Assembly: GCA_902362875.1 (NCBI GenBank) | Contig: CABIYF010000032.1 | Span: 1-27,209, forward strand | Source: Eubacteriaceae bacterium | GTDB lineage: Bacteria > Bacillota > Clostridia > Lachnospirales > Lachnospiraceae | DNA: 27,209 bases | Direction of reading: 5' to 3' | Part shown: piece after piece, positions 12,965-21,565 of the stretch | How the letters are laid out: every line of letters begins with the position of its first letter | Position numbering within the stretch: position 1 is the stretch's first letter | Translations under genes and position numbers: made by a program | Notes under the pieces: generated by a model | Databases searched by the model: none | What the model was told of the DNA's origin: nothing | What the model saw: the letters and a program-made list of their open reading frames with translations, nothing else

Positions 12965-15085
12965 ATGATCAAGGTAATTAAAAAAGACGGAACAAAAGAG
13001 GAATTTAACGTACAGAAAGTTGTTGTAGCGGTCAACAAATCAGCATATAGAGCATTAGTAACATTTACACAGGATGAACTCGATTTTATCTGCAAATTTG
13101 TCACAGAGAAAGTCGAACAGATGCGTAAGAAAGAAGTTACGATCTCCGATATGCATAATGTGGTCGAAGGTGCATTAGAGCAGACCAATCCTTTAGTTGC
13201 AAAAAGTTACAGAGATTACCGAAATTACAAACAGGATTTCGTACAGATGTTAGATGAGGTTTATAAGAAAAGCCAGTCTATCATGTACATTGGAGATAAA
13301 GAAAACAGCAACACAGACAGTGCGTTGGTATCTACAAAGCGAAGCCTGATCTTTAACGAATTAAATAAAGAACTCTATCAGAAATTTTTCATGACAACAG
13401 AAGAAATACAGGCATGCCGTGATGGATATATTTATATTCACGATATGTCAGCCCGCCGTGATACGATGAACTGCTGTTTATTTAACGTACAGGAAGTGTT
13501 AAAAGGCGGGTTTGAGATGGGAAATCTCTGGTATAATGAACCTAAGACATTAGACGTTGCCTTTGACGTGATCGGAGATATCGTATTAAGTGCTGCAAGC
13601 CAGCAGTATGGTGGATTTACAGTGCCAAATATTGAGCTGATCTTAGAACCATATGCAGAGAAATCTTACGAGGCAGGTATCGAGAGATACGAAGAACTTG
13701 GATTGTCCAGAGAACGTGCCGAAGAAGAAGCAATGAAAGATGTCAAACGTGAATTTGAACAGGGATTCCAGGGATTAGAATACAAATTCAACAGTGTATC
13801 CTCAAGCCGTGGAGACTATCCATTTATCACAATGACAGCAGGAACAGGAACAGGACGCTTTGCCAAGATGGCAACGATCTCTATGTTAGATGTCAGAAGA
13901 AGAGGACAGGGAAAAGAAGGTCACAAGAAACCAGTATTATTCCCAAAACTTGTTTTCTTATATGACAAGAATCTTCATGGACCAGGATGCGAATTAGAAG
14001 ATGTATTTGAAGCAGGAATCCGCTGCTCCAGACAGACGATGTATCCAGACTGGTTATCCTTAACCGGAGAAGGATATATCGCAAGCATGTACAAGAAATA
14101 CGGAAAGATCATCAGTCCGATGGGATGCCGTGCATTCTTATCTCCATGGTATAAAGAAGGCGGTATGAAACCAGCAGATGAAAATGATGAACCAATTTTT
14201 GTAGGAAGATTTAATATCGGTGCGGTCAGCCTTCATTTACCAATGATCTATGCAAAGGCGAAACAGGAAGGAAAAGACTTCCATGAAGTATTAGATTATT
14301 ATCTGAATCTGATCCGTGAATTACATATCAGAACATATGAATATTTAGGAGAAATGAAAGCATCCACGAATCCACTGGCATATTGTGAAGGCGGATTCTT
14401 AGGAGGACATTTAGGAATTCATGATAAGATCAAACCAATCTTAAAGAGTGCAACAGCTTCCTTTGGAATTACAGCACTGAATGAATTACAGCAGTTACAT
14501 AATCACAAATCATTAGCAGAAGACGGAGAATTTGCATTAGAGACACTGCGTTACATCAATGAGAAAGTAGAAGAATTCAAGAAAGAAGACGGAAACTTAT
14601 ATGCGATCTATGGAACACCTGCAGAAAACTTATGTGGACTTCAGGTCAAACAGTTCCGCAAGAAATACGGTGTTATCGAAAATGTATCTGACAGAGAATA
14701 TGTCAGCAATTCTTTCCACTGCCATGTCACAGAAGACATCACACCGATCGAGAAACAGGATCTCGAAGGACGTTTCTGGGAACTGTGCAATGGAGGAAAG
14801 ATCCAGTATGTAAAATATCCGATCAACTATAATAAAGAAGCGGTAAAAACATTAGTAAGAAGAGCGATGGACAAAGGATTCTACGAAGGTGTTAACTTAT
14901 CTCTGGCATACTGTGATGACTGTGGACACGAAGAATTAGAGATGGATGTCTGCCCGGTATGCGGAAGCGAAAACCTGACAAAGATCGATCGTATGAACGG
15001 ATATCTGTCTTACTCCAGAGTTAAGGGAGATACAAGATTAAATGATGCCAAGATGGCAGAAATTGCAGAAAGGAAATCCATGTAA
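12965..15085 (+). CDS. nrdD: Anaerobic (class III) ribonucleoside-triphosphate reductase
   Basis: 706 residues, full length. An N-terminal ATP-cone (about 1-95, IKVIKKDGTKEEFNVQKVV) senses ATP/dATP. The catalytic glycyl-radical domain follows, with the MNCCLFNVQ stretch near residue 168 and FNSVSSSRGDYPF near 280. The C-terminus has a zinc site of four cysteines (C650, C653, C663, C666) and the glycyl-radical loop RMNGYLSY with G679. The enzyme makes deoxynucleotides without oxygen after activation by NrdG, encoded 2 nt downstream. GGGAGAATT precedes the ATG. Controlled by the NrdR boxes upstream. Confidence 0.98.
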   Translation: MIKVIKKDGTKEEFNVQKVVVAVNKSAYRALVTFTQDELDFICKFVTEKVEQMRKKEVTISDMHNVVEGALEQTNPLVAKSYRDYRNYKQDFVQMLDEVYKKSQSIMYIGDKENSNTDSALVSTKRSLIFNELNKELYQKFFMTTEEIQACRDGYIYIHDMSARRDTMNCCLFNVQEVLKGGFEMGNLWYNEPKTLDVAFDVIGDIVLSAASQQYGGFTVPNIELILEPYAEKSYEAGIERYEELGLSRERAEEEAMKDVKREFEQGFQGLEYKFNSVSSSRGDYPFITMTAGTGTGRFAKMATISMLDVRRRGQGKEGHKKPVLFPKLVFLYDKNLHGPGCELEDVFEAGIRCSRQTMYPDWLSLTGEGYIASMYKKYGKIISPMGCRAFLSPWYKEGGMKPADENDEPIFVGRFNIGAVSLHLPMIYAKAKQEGKDFHEVLDYYLNLIRELHIRTYEYLGEMKASTNPLAYCEGGFLGGHLGIHDKIKPILKSATASFGITALNELQQLHNHKSLAEDGEFALETLRYINEKVEEFKKEDGNLYAIYGTPAENLCGLQVKQFRKKYGVIENVSDREYVSNSFHCHVTEDITPIEKQDLEGRFWELCNGGKIQYVKYPINYNKEAVKTLVRRAMDKGFYEGVNLSLAYCDDCGHEELEMDVCPVCGSENLTKIDRMNGYLSYSRVKGDTRLNDAKMAEIAERKSM

Positions 15086-15087
15086 AG

Positions 15088-15579
15088 ATGCGTTACCATA
15101 ATATAACGAAAGATGATATGTTAAATGGAGACGGTTTAAGAGCCGTTCTCTGGGTTGCAGGATGCACCCACAAATGCAAAGGCTGCCATAACCCAGTCAC
15201 ATGGGACATCGAAGGAGGAATTCCTTTTGATGAGGCAGCAAAAGAAGAATTATTCGAAGCAATCAAACCAGACTATATTTCCGGTGTGACATTCAGCGGA
15301 GGAGATCCACTCCATCCGGCAAACCATACGGAAGTGGCAGTTCTGGCAAAAGAGATCAAAGAAAAATTCCCAGATAAGACAATCTGGCTGTATACAGGAT
15401 TCTGCTGGGATGAGATTAAGACTTTAGACATCGTACAGTATTGTGATGTCATTGTCGACGGACCTTTTGTACAGGAAGAATTCGATGGAAAACTCCATTG
15501 GAAGGGAAGCAGAAATCAGAGAGTAATTGATGTGCAAAAAACATTGAAACAGGGTATAATTGTGTTGTATGAAAGTTAA
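15088..15579 (+). CDS. nrdG: Anaerobic ribonucleotide reductase-activating protein (radical SAM)
   Basis: 163 residues, normal length. The radical-SAM cluster motif CTHKCKGC uses C26, C30 and C33, followed by HNPVTWD and the SAM-binding FSGGDPL. It generates the glycyl radical on NrdD from S-adenosylmethionine. It starts 2 nt after the nrdD stop, with its SD (AAAGGAAAT) inside the end of nrdD, so the pair is one operon. Confidence 0.97.
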   Translation: MRYHNITKDDMLNGDGLRAVLWVAGCTHKCKGCHNPVTWDIEGGIPFDEAAKEELFEAIKPDYISGVTFSGGDPLHPANHTEVAVLAKEIKEKFPDKTIWLYTGFCWDEIKTLDIVQYCDVIVDGPFVQEEFDGKLHWKGSRNQRVIDVQKTLKQGIIVLYES

Positions 15580-15608
15580 AACCAACAAATGATCAAAGGA
15601 GAACCTCA

Positions 15609-16520
15609 ATGAAGCGTGTCAAAAAAACAGTACTGGTCTTGACATGTCTGATTTTTATAATAGCTCTGAATGGCTGTACAAAGAAAAGCCAACAAACCAC
15701 CAACACAAGAAAAGCAGAAGTCCTGACTCCGAAAGCACCGGGAGATAAAGTACTGGATTATGGAGAGGCAGTGGTTGATATATCGAATGTTTCACAAGGA
15801 TATGTAGCAGTCAGATATAGCGGAACTGCAGAAAAGATCAGTGTAGAGATTACGGGAAAGAACGATAAAACATACAAATATTTTGTAAATAAAACAAAAG
15901 AACCAGTTTATTTTCCGCTGACTTGTGGAAATGGGACATATCAGATCGCTGTGTATGAGAATATTCAGGCAGATGAATATAGTGTTTTGATGATGGACAG
16001 TTTTGATGTAAAATTAAAGAATAAGTTTCTGCCATTTTTATATCCAAATCAATATGTGAAATTCTCACAGGGAACCAAAGCGGTAAAGAAAGCAAAGGAA
16101 CTTGCAAAAGATAAAAAGGATTCGCTTTCGGTTGTTAAAGTAATGTATCATTATGTTGTTGATAATGTAAAATATGATGATGATAAAGCAAAGAATGTAC
16201 AGAAGGGTTATCTGCCATCTGTGGATGAAACTTTAGAGACGAAGAAAGGCATCTGCTTTGATTATGCGGCATTGATGACAGCGATGCTCAGGTCTCAGGG
16301 AATTCCGACGAAGCTTGAGATTGGGTATTCTGGCAGCGTCTATCACGCATGGATCAGTACGTGGCTTGACGAAAAAGGATGGGTAGATAATATCATCAAA
16401 TTTAATGGGAAGAGCTGGGAACTGATGGATCCGACTCTGGCAGCGAACAGTGATAATAAAGATGACGTAAAGGAATATGTTGGAGATGGGGATCATTATG
16501 CACTCCAGTATAGTTATTAA
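15609..16520 (+). CDS. Transglutaminase-like domain lipoprotein
   Basis: 303 residues. A signal peptide with lipobox LNGC (Cys at about 23) predicts a membrane-anchored extracytoplasmic protein. A beta-rich N-terminal part (60-130) precedes a transglutaminase-like cysteine-protease fold (about 165-280) with a visible triad: C216 in KGICFDYA, H246 in YHAWIS and D274 in ELMDPT. Such proteins cross-link or cleave peptide bonds at the cell surface; the substrate is unknown. SD AAAGGAG precedes the start. It lies 29 nt after nrdG and 12 nt before the pilC-like gene with no terminator on either side, so it may be cotranscribed with both and could serve the pilus-like system. Confidence 0.85.
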   Translation: MKRVKKTVLVLTCLIFIIALNGCTKKSQQTTNTRKAEVLTPKAPGDKVLDYGEAVVDISNVSQGYVAVRYSGTAEKISVEITGKNDKTYKYFVNKTKEPVYFPLTCGNGTYQIAVYENIQADEYSVLMMDSFDVKLKNKFLPFLYPNQYVKFSQGTKAVKKAKELAKDKKDSLSVVKVMYHYVVDNVKYDDDKAKNVQKGYLPSVDETLETKKGICFDYAALMTAMLRSQGIPTKLEIGYSGSVYHAWISTWLDEKGWVDNIIKFNGKSWELMDPTLAANSDNKDDVKEYVGDGDHYALQYSY

Positions 16521-16532
16521 GAAGGGACAGAT

Positions 16533-17573
16533 ATGAAGAAGAAACTTAATAATGAAGAATTGATCACATTTTGCAGCCAGATGGCATTAATCTTGAAATC
16601 AGGAATATCTGCACTGGAAGGAATTTATATTATGGAAGAAGGGGATGTCTCCGGAGATGGAAAAGAGATTCTGAAAGAGCTGCGGGAAGAGATCGAAATG
16701 TGTGGAATGTTATATCCGGCAATGGAGAAATCAGGTGTATTTCCAGAATATGCATTACATATGACAGAGATCGGTGAACAGACCGGAAGACTGGATGAGA
16801 CGATGGAAGCACTTGCAGCTTATTATCAGAGAGAAGAAGAAACGCTCGAAGCAGTGAAAAGTGCAGTGACATATCCGGCAGCAATGCTTGGTATGATACT
16901 TGTGATCATTGTTGTATTGTTTGTCAAAGTTATGCCAGTGTTTGAACAGGTTTATCTTCAGCTTGGACAGGAAATGACAGGCGTGGCACGTAATATTTTG
17001 AATATCGGAAACTGGATGAGACAGTCAGCGATCGTTCTATCCGTGATCGCAGCGATCGCACTGATCCTTGTGATCTGTGCAGTTTTTTCAGAGAAATTCA
17101 GAGATAAACTGTTTGGAAAGATTTCCAAGATCGGATTTATGAAGAAGACAGCATGGAAACGTGCAAGAACAAGATTTGCAAGTGGAATGGCAATGTCCTT
17201 AAAGAGTGGACTTGATATGGATGAAAGTCTTATGCTGGCTGGGAAACTGGTAGATTATGAACCATTAAGAAAACAGATCGCCGTATGCCAGGAAGAGATG
17301 AAAAAAGGTGAATCATTTCCAAAAGCGGTCAAGAAAGCACATATTTTTGAAGGAATGCAGGAACGTCTGATGGTGATCGGATATGAAACCGGAGCAACCG
17401 ATGAGGTCATGGAACAGGCTGCGGATCTGTATCAGAAGGAACTTCAGGATCAGATTCAGAAAATGATCGGCATTCTGGAGCCGACTCTGGTAGGAGTATT
17501 ATGTGTGATCGTAGGAGTTATTCTGCTGTCTGTAATGCTTCCACTGGCAGGAATCATGGCAGGAATCGGATAA
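16533..17573 (+). CDS. pilC: Type IV pilus/type II secretion inner-membrane platform protein (PilC/GspF family)
   Basis: 346 residues with two T2SSF domains. The first is at about 6-130, with FCSQMALILKSGISALEG and the EIGEQTGRLDETM signature. The second is at about 205-330, with RFASGMAMSLKSGLDMDESL and IGYETGATDEVMEQ. Membrane helices lie at about 110-135, 165-190 and 315-340. This is the platform that couples the ATPase to pilin assembly; it lacks the longer N-terminal extension of many PilC proteins. First structural gene of the pilus-like operon; the cognate ATPase is the PilT-like protein at 19337. GAAGGGACAG precedes the ATG. Confidence 0.9.
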   Translation: MKKKLNNEELITFCSQMALILKSGISALEGIYIMEEGDVSGDGKEILKELREEIEMCGMLYPAMEKSGVFPEYALHMTEIGEQTGRLDETMEALAAYYQREEETLEAVKSAVTYPAAMLGMILVIIVVLFVKVMPVFEQVYLQLGQEMTGVARNILNIGNWMRQSAIVLSVIAAIALILVICAVFSEKFRDKLFGKISKIGFMKKTAWKRARTRFASGMAMSLKSGLDMDESLMLAGKLVDYEPLRKQIAVCQEEMKKGESFPKAVKKAHIFEGMQERLMVIGYETGATDEVMEQAADLYQKELQDQIQKMIGILEPTLVGVLCVIVGVILLSVMLPLAGIMAGIG

Positions 17574-17586
17574 AGGGAGGCGCAGC

Positions 17587-17922
17587 TTGAAAAATCGTTT
17601 TCAAAAACAAAGCAAATTCAAAAATAAGCTTACATTTCTGATTCCCATTGTGATATGCCTGATCATGGCCGCTGCTTTGTGGAACAGCAGCAGCCGTATT
17701 TTCAGTGAGACGAGAAAGAAACAGGAAGAAAGCACAAGAAGTGCAGTGATCAAAGGTGCGGTACAATGCTATGCGGTAGAGGGACGATATCCGGAAAGTC
17801 TGTCATATCTGGAACAGCATTATGGAGTAAGCTATGATAAAGACAAATTTATCGTTTCCTACGAGATCGTTGGATCAAACCGGATGCCGCAGGTAACCGT
17901 GATCGCAGTGAATGAGAGGTGA
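17587..17922 (+). CDS. Small pilin-like membrane protein (TTG start)
   Basis: 111 residues, starting with TTG at 17587 after GGGAGGCGCAGC. A basic N-terminus is followed by one hydrophobic helix (about 16-35) and a region with AVQCYAVEGRYPESLSYLE near residue 60. That region resembles the globular start of pseudopilins such as GspG (residues around a GRYP motif). No prepilin-peptidase site (G followed by a hydrophobic run with Glu at +5) is visible at the N-terminus. It sits right after the pilC-like gene and before other single-helix proteins, so a structural role in the pilus-like machine is inferred. Confidence 0.7.
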   Translation: MKNRFQKQSKFKNKLTFLIPIVICLIMAAALWNSSSRIFSETRKKQEESTRSAVIKGAVQCYAVEGRYPESLSYLEQHYGVSYDKDKFIVSYEIVGSNRMPQVTVIAVNER

Positions 17923-17927
17923 TTTTT

Positions 17928-18401
17928 GTGGAGAGACAAAAACATATGGTGGATAAGATGTTTCTCATTGTCCTGTTTGCGACATTTGCGGTATGCGCAT
18001 TTACACTGATCATGGTTGGAGCCAATGTATACAGCCATACGGCATCAGCGATGAATGAAAATTATGAGAAGCGTATTGACATTTCTTATATAACAGAAAA
18101 AATAAAACAATGGGATGAACAAAACAGCATTTCTATCGGAACATTTCACAATAAAACAGTATTGATCCATACAGAGATGACAGCAGGAAAGAAATATTAT
18201 ACATATATTTACCAGGAAAATGGAGCCTTAAGGGAACTGATGATCCGGGACGGCCTTGATACGAAAAAGGTACAGGGGGAAGAGATCGTGCCGGTAAAAG
18301 GATTTGAGATCAAAGAGCAGAACCAGATGTATGATATCAGGATCACGGGAGAAGATGGAGTGAAATATCGAACCTGTGTATACAGACAGAGCAGAGAATA
18401 G
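17928..18401 (+). CDS. Single-helix protein of the pilus-like operon (DUF4860-like)
   Basis: GTG at 17928 is preferred over GTG at 17919 because GAGAGGTGA stands 5-6 nt before it and it avoids overlap with the preceding gene. About 157 residues. A hydrophobic helix lies at about 10-33, then a soluble domain rich in beta strands (KKYYTYIYQENGALRELMI). It resembles proteins filed as DUF4860 in Clostridia that occur in such clusters; this match is from memory of the family style. No prepilin cleavage motif. Likely exported with the helix as anchor or as a minor pilin. Confidence 0.7.
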   Translation: MERQKHMVDKMFLIVLFATFAVCAFTLIMVGANVYSHTASAMNENYEKRIDISYITEKIKQWDEQNSISIGTFHNKTVLIHTEMTAGKKYYTYIYQENGALRELMIRDGLDTKKVQGEEIVPVKGFEIKEQNQMYDIRITGEDGVKYRTCVYRQSRE

Positions 18402-18409
18402 GAGGGCGT

Positions 18410-18850
18410 ATGAGACAAAGAAACAGAGGAAGCCATTTGATTTTGATGGAATTGATGTTTGTTTTGTTTTTCTTTGCAGTCTGTGGCGCAGTTCTTTTGC
18501 AGGTATTTGTAAAATCACATAACATCAGCGTAAAGGCAAAAGAACTGACTGAGACAAAGAACTATGTCAGCCAGGCGGCAGAATTGTTTGAAGCGGGATA
18601 TACAGATCTGAAAGATTATCAACAGTATTTTTCCAAACTAAAAGAAAAAGATGGAAAGTACCGGGGATATTTTGATAAAGACTGGAAGATGACAGAAAAG
18701 AAAAATGCAGTATATCAAATGACGATCTATTTTCAGGATGATGGAACAGACAGACAGGGAAATGTTATAATGTATAAAGGAAAAAAACAGATCTATCATC
18801 TCAAACTTTTGAAACATCTGCCAGGAGGAAAAAACAATGAAAGATCATAG
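18410..18850 (+). CDS. Prepilin-like protein with degenerate cleavage motif
   Basis: 146 residues. The N-terminus RGSHLILMELMFVLFF resembles a type IV prepilin start (G-FTLIELMFVL), but Glu is at +7 after the glycine instead of +5. The site is either non-canonical or not used. One hydrophobic helix (about 12-33) precedes a coiled segment and a small beta domain. GGAGGGCGT lies just before the ATG. It overlaps the next gene by 14 nt. Confidence 0.7.
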   Translation: MRQRNRGSHLILMELMFVLFFFAVCGAVLLQVFVKSHNISVKAKELTETKNYVSQAAELFEAGYTDLKDYQQYFSKLKEKDGKYRGYFDKDWKMTEKKNAVYQMTIYFQDDGTDRQGNVIMYKGKKQIYHLKLLKHLPGGKNNERS

Positions 18851-19322
18851 AATGCCGTTTCTTGGAACGGGAGCCGCTTCCATCGTTCTGGTCTTAACAA
18901 TTGTCAGTTTATCGGTGTTTGCGACACTTACGCTTACGAGTGCAAATGGAGATTATACATTAAGTAAAAAGAATCTTAAGAGAACAACCGATTATTATGA
19001 GGCATCAAATGAGGCAAATCAGACATTAAGTCAGATTGACAAGAGGCTGTGGCAGACATACCACAGATCAAAAAATCAAAAAGAATATCTGCGAAATATA
19101 CCAAAAAGTTTGTCAGACTTGAAAGACATTACATATGATAAAACAAAGCATACGATAAAGTTTCAAAAGAAGATCACAAATAAGCAGCAGATCAATGTAA
19201 AGATCAGAATCTGCTATCCGAAGAAGCAAAAAAACATTTGTTATGAGATATTATGTTTTAAAAATGAAGCAGTTGGCACATGGAAGAAGGATGATTCACT
19301 TCCGGTATTTCAGAGAAAATGA
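18837..19322 (+). CDS. Single-helix exported protein of the pilus-like operon
   Basis: 161 residues. The N-terminal hydrophobic helix (about 10-35, GTGAASIVLVLTIVSLSVFA) is followed by a helical stretch (YEASNEANQTLSQIDKRLW) and a basic, lysine-rich C-terminal domain. The layout is like PilX or other minor pilins, in which a helix-anchored globular domain sits at the tip, but there is no clear family match and no standard prepilin site. CCAGGAGG is the SD, inside the previous gene. The stop is 15 nt before the pilT start. Confidence 0.65.
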   Translation: MKDHRMPFLGTGAASIVLVLTIVSLSVFATLTLTSANGDYTLSKKNLKRTTDYYEASNEANQTLSQIDKRLWQTYHRSKNQKEYLRNIPKSLSDLKDITYDKTKHTIKFQKKITNKQQINVKIRICYPKKQKNICYEILCFKNEAVGTWKKDDSLPVFQRK

Positions 19323-19336
19323 TCAAAGGGGACACA

Positions 19337-20395
19337 ATGAACATAGAAGAATTTTTAACATTAGCGGCAGATAAGGAGGCATCCGATTTATTTATTGTTG
19401 CCGGATTACCGCTTACAATGAAAACAAATGGAGTTATGCACCGGATCAATGAAGAACGAATGATGCCGCAGGATACAGAGCATATGATCCGTGAGATTTA
19501 TAAAATGGCATCTGACCGTAATATCGCAAAACTACTGGAAACAGGAGATGATGATTTCTCATTTGCGGTTCCAGGACTGTCAAGATTCCGTGTGAGTGCT
19601 TATAAACAGAGAGGGTCTCTCGCAGCTGTGATCCGTGTGATCGCATTCCATCTTCCGGATTCAAAAAAACTTGGAATTCCCGATCAGGTAATGAAACTAA
19701 GTGAACTAAATAAGGGACTGGTGCTTGTAACAGGACCGGCGGGAAGTGGAAAGTCAACGACACTTGCATGTATGGTGGAGGAGATCAACGAGACAAAAGA
19801 AGATCATATTATTACCCTGGAAGATCCGCTGGAATTTCTGCATCAGCATAAAAAAAGCATTGTCAGCCAGAGAGAAGTAAATATGGACACCGTCAATTAT
19901 GTAACATCTTTACGTGCGGCATTAAGACAAAGTCCTGACGTGATCTTACTTGGAGAGATGCGAGACTATGAAACAATACAGGTTGTGATGACGGCAGCAG
20001 AAACCGGACATCTTGTATTTTCAACTTTGCATACAGTTGGTGCAGCTAACACGATCGAGCGTATCATCGATGTATTCCCGCCAAATCAGCAAAGGCAGAT
20101 CACAATTCAGTTGGCATCTGTACTGCAGGCCGTAATCTCACAGCAGCTGGTGCCAAGTGTAGACGGAACGCTGATCCCGGTATTTGAGATCATGGAAGTG
20201 ACACCAGCGATCAGGAATATGATCCGTGAGAATAAGGTCCATCAGATTGACGGAATGATCTATTCATCAACAGGAAGCGGAATGATGTCGATGGACCAGT
20301 CGTTACTGCAGGCATACAAAGATGGAAAGATCAGCAAAGACACAGCAATGTTGTATGCGTCAAATGCCGAAATGCTGGGTAAAAGGCTTCGTTAA
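19337..20395 (+). CDS. pilT: PilT-like type IV pilus ATPase
   Basis: ATG at 19337 is chosen because AAAGGGG lies 6 nt upstream and MNIEEFLTLAADKEASDLF is the classic PilT start. About 352 residues. The N-terminal PAS-like domain is followed by Walker A GPAGSGKST (residues 133-141), an Asp box (TLEDPLEF), Walker B (ILLGEMRDYETI), a His box (GHLVFSTLHT) and the PilT-type C-terminus. Usually the retraction ATPase. Here it is the only ATPase seen with the PilC-like platform, so it may drive assembly, or the extension ATPase is encoded elsewhere. Last gene of the operon; no terminator was clearly seen before the promoter at 20411. Confidence 0.93.
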   Translation: MNIEEFLTLAADKEASDLFIVAGLPLTMKTNGVMHRINEERMMPQDTEHMIREIYKMASDRNIAKLLETGDDDFSFAVPGLSRFRVSAYKQRGSLAAVIRVIAFHLPDSKKLGIPDQVMKLSELNKGLVLVTGPAGSGKSTTLACMVEEINETKEDHIITLEDPLEFLHQHKKSIVSQREVNMDTVNYVTSLRAALRQSPDVILLGEMRDYETIQVVMTAAETGHLVFSTLHTVGAANTIERIIDVFPPNQQRQITIQLASVLQAVISQQLVPSVDGTLIPVFEIMEVTPAIRNMIRENKVHQIDGMIYSSTGSGMMSMDQSLLQAYKDGKISKDTAMLYASNAEMLGKRLR

Positions 20396-20410
20396 ATATG
20401 CCAGAATCCA

Positions 20411-20439
20411 TTGACAAAAAAAGTCGAATATTGTACGAT
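20411..20439 (+). promoter_or_regulatory. Promoter of the metalloprotease gene
   Basis: A perfect -35 TTGACA (20411-20416), 17 bp, then TACGAT (20434-20439). The 5' UTR of about 90 nt contains a perfect hairpin (20458-20490). Confidence 0.7.
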
Positions 20440-20457
20440 AAAAGTGTATAAGAGGGC

Positions 20458-20490
20458 TGATATTTCAAACTAGGGGAAGCTGAAATATCA
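20458..20490 (+). repeat. Perfect 10-bp hairpin in the metalloprotease 5' leader
   Basis: TGATATTTCA (20458-20467) and TGAAATATCA (20481-20490) are separated by 13 nt (AACTAGGGGAAGC). There is no T-run after it, so it is not a terminator. It could be a protein-binding or RNA-stabilising element. Confidence 0.7.
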
Positions 20491-20535
20491 AAGTATAATT
20501 AAGTATAAATAAATATTAAAGAAGGGACGATAATT

Positions 20536-21471
20536 ATGAAGAAAAAAGTTGTAGCAGGACTGACGTCTATTATCCTCGCAGTAGTGCTGATCTTCGGTGG
20601 AGTTACATTTTATAACAACCATCAGCAGGAGAAGTTTGAGAAACAGATGGCTTCCTTTGAGAGCGTTGATACAATGAAGCATCCAAAAGAATCAACAATT
20701 AAGATTGATGGTGTCGAAGTACCATTAAGCAAGGCACCAAAAGTAACAACGAAGACAACAACAAAGAGAAGCAAAAAGGTTCAGAAATTAAAGAAGAAAG
20801 CTTCAAAGAGTAAAGTTACAACAACAAAGAAAACAAGAACAACTAAGAAGACAACACAGAGCAGTTCTCAGCGCAAGGTAGTTGATACAAAGGTTGTCAC
20901 AACAACAAAAGATTACGATAAGAAGGGTTCTAACAAGAGAACAGTTGAGACCGTTGTTCAGACAACAGTGAAGACAACAACCGTACAGCTTACACAGACA
21001 GGTTCCACAGGAACAACCGTAAGAACTCTCGGAGCAAAGGCAGATAAGAAGATTCTTGATGCATTTGATACATTAAAGTTCAAGCTGGTTATCAACAAGA
21101 ATGCATCACATACAGGAGTATTCAGTGTAAAGAATCATAAGATTGAGATTCAGAGTGCAAAAGATTATGTATTATTACATGAACTTGGACATTTTGCGAA
21201 CTTCCTTGCAGGAGACAAGGTAAGCACAAGTGAATGGAACAGCATTTACAAAGCAGAGAAGTCAAAATACACAGGATATAACAAGACTTATGTAACAAAG
21301 ACAGCATCTGAATATTTTGCAGAATCTTACAGAGATTATAAAGAAAATCCAACAGCGTTGAAATCAAAACGACCAAGGACTTACCAGTTTGTTAAGAAGA
21401 CGATCGATGGTATTTCTAGCAGCAATGTACAGGAAATCAAAGATACGTATGGAGAATACTGGGGATTATAA
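20536..21471 (+). CDS. Membrane-anchored or secreted zinc metalloprotease, lethal-factor-like (ATLF) fold
   Basis: 311 residues. An N-terminal signal anchor (about 5-27) has no lipobox. Residues about 67-165 form a Thr/Lys/Ser-rich low-complexity linker. A C-terminal peptidase domain follows (about 170-311). The zinc motif is HELGH at residues 215-219, and a downstream ASEYFAESYRDY with E259 and E263 supplies the third ligand, as in anthrax lethal-factor-type peptidases (gluzincin arrangement). The catalytic part is at the extracellular end, so the linker probably spans the cell wall. AGAAGGGACG precedes the ATG. Own promoter and terminator, next to the pilus-like operon. Target unknown; a host-directed toxin role should not be assumed from the fold alone. 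Confidence 0.82.
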   Translation: MKKKVVAGLTSIILAVVLIFGGVTFYNNHQQEKFEKQMASFESVDTMKHPKESTIKIDGVEVPLSKAPKVTTKTTTKRSKKVQKLKKKASKSKVTTTKKTRTTKKTTQSSSQRKVVDTKVVTTTKDYDKKGSNKRTVETVVQTTVKTTTVQLTQTGSTGTTVRTLGAKADKKILDAFDTLKFKLVINKNASHTGVFSVKNHKIEIQSAKDYVLLHELGHFANFLAGDKVSTSEWNSIYKAEKSKYTGYNKTYVTKTASEYFAESYRDYKENPTALKSKRPRTYQFVKKTIDGISSSNVQEIKDTYGEYWGL

Positions 21472-21482
21472 AGGCAGACCTT

Positions 21483-21513
21483 AGGAGTACTTTCTTGGAA
21501 AGTACTCCTTTTT
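21483..21513 (+). terminator. Terminator after the metalloprotease gene
   Basis: AGGAGTACTTTC (21483-21494) pairs perfectly with GAAAGTACTCCT (21498-21509) across loop TTG and is followed by TTTTT. It isolates the protease gene from the hydroxylase operon. Confidence 0.92.
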
Positions 21514-21565
21514 CTTGCTGTAAAGGGGACTTTTTAGAAAAATTAAGTGTGAAAGGATGAATAGA

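Noticed and set aside
21514..21565. Possible purine riboswitch before the hydroxylase operon or before xpt (25757-25795)
   Set aside because: Both gaps are too short and lack the conserved purine-aptamer core; no such structure could be recognised.
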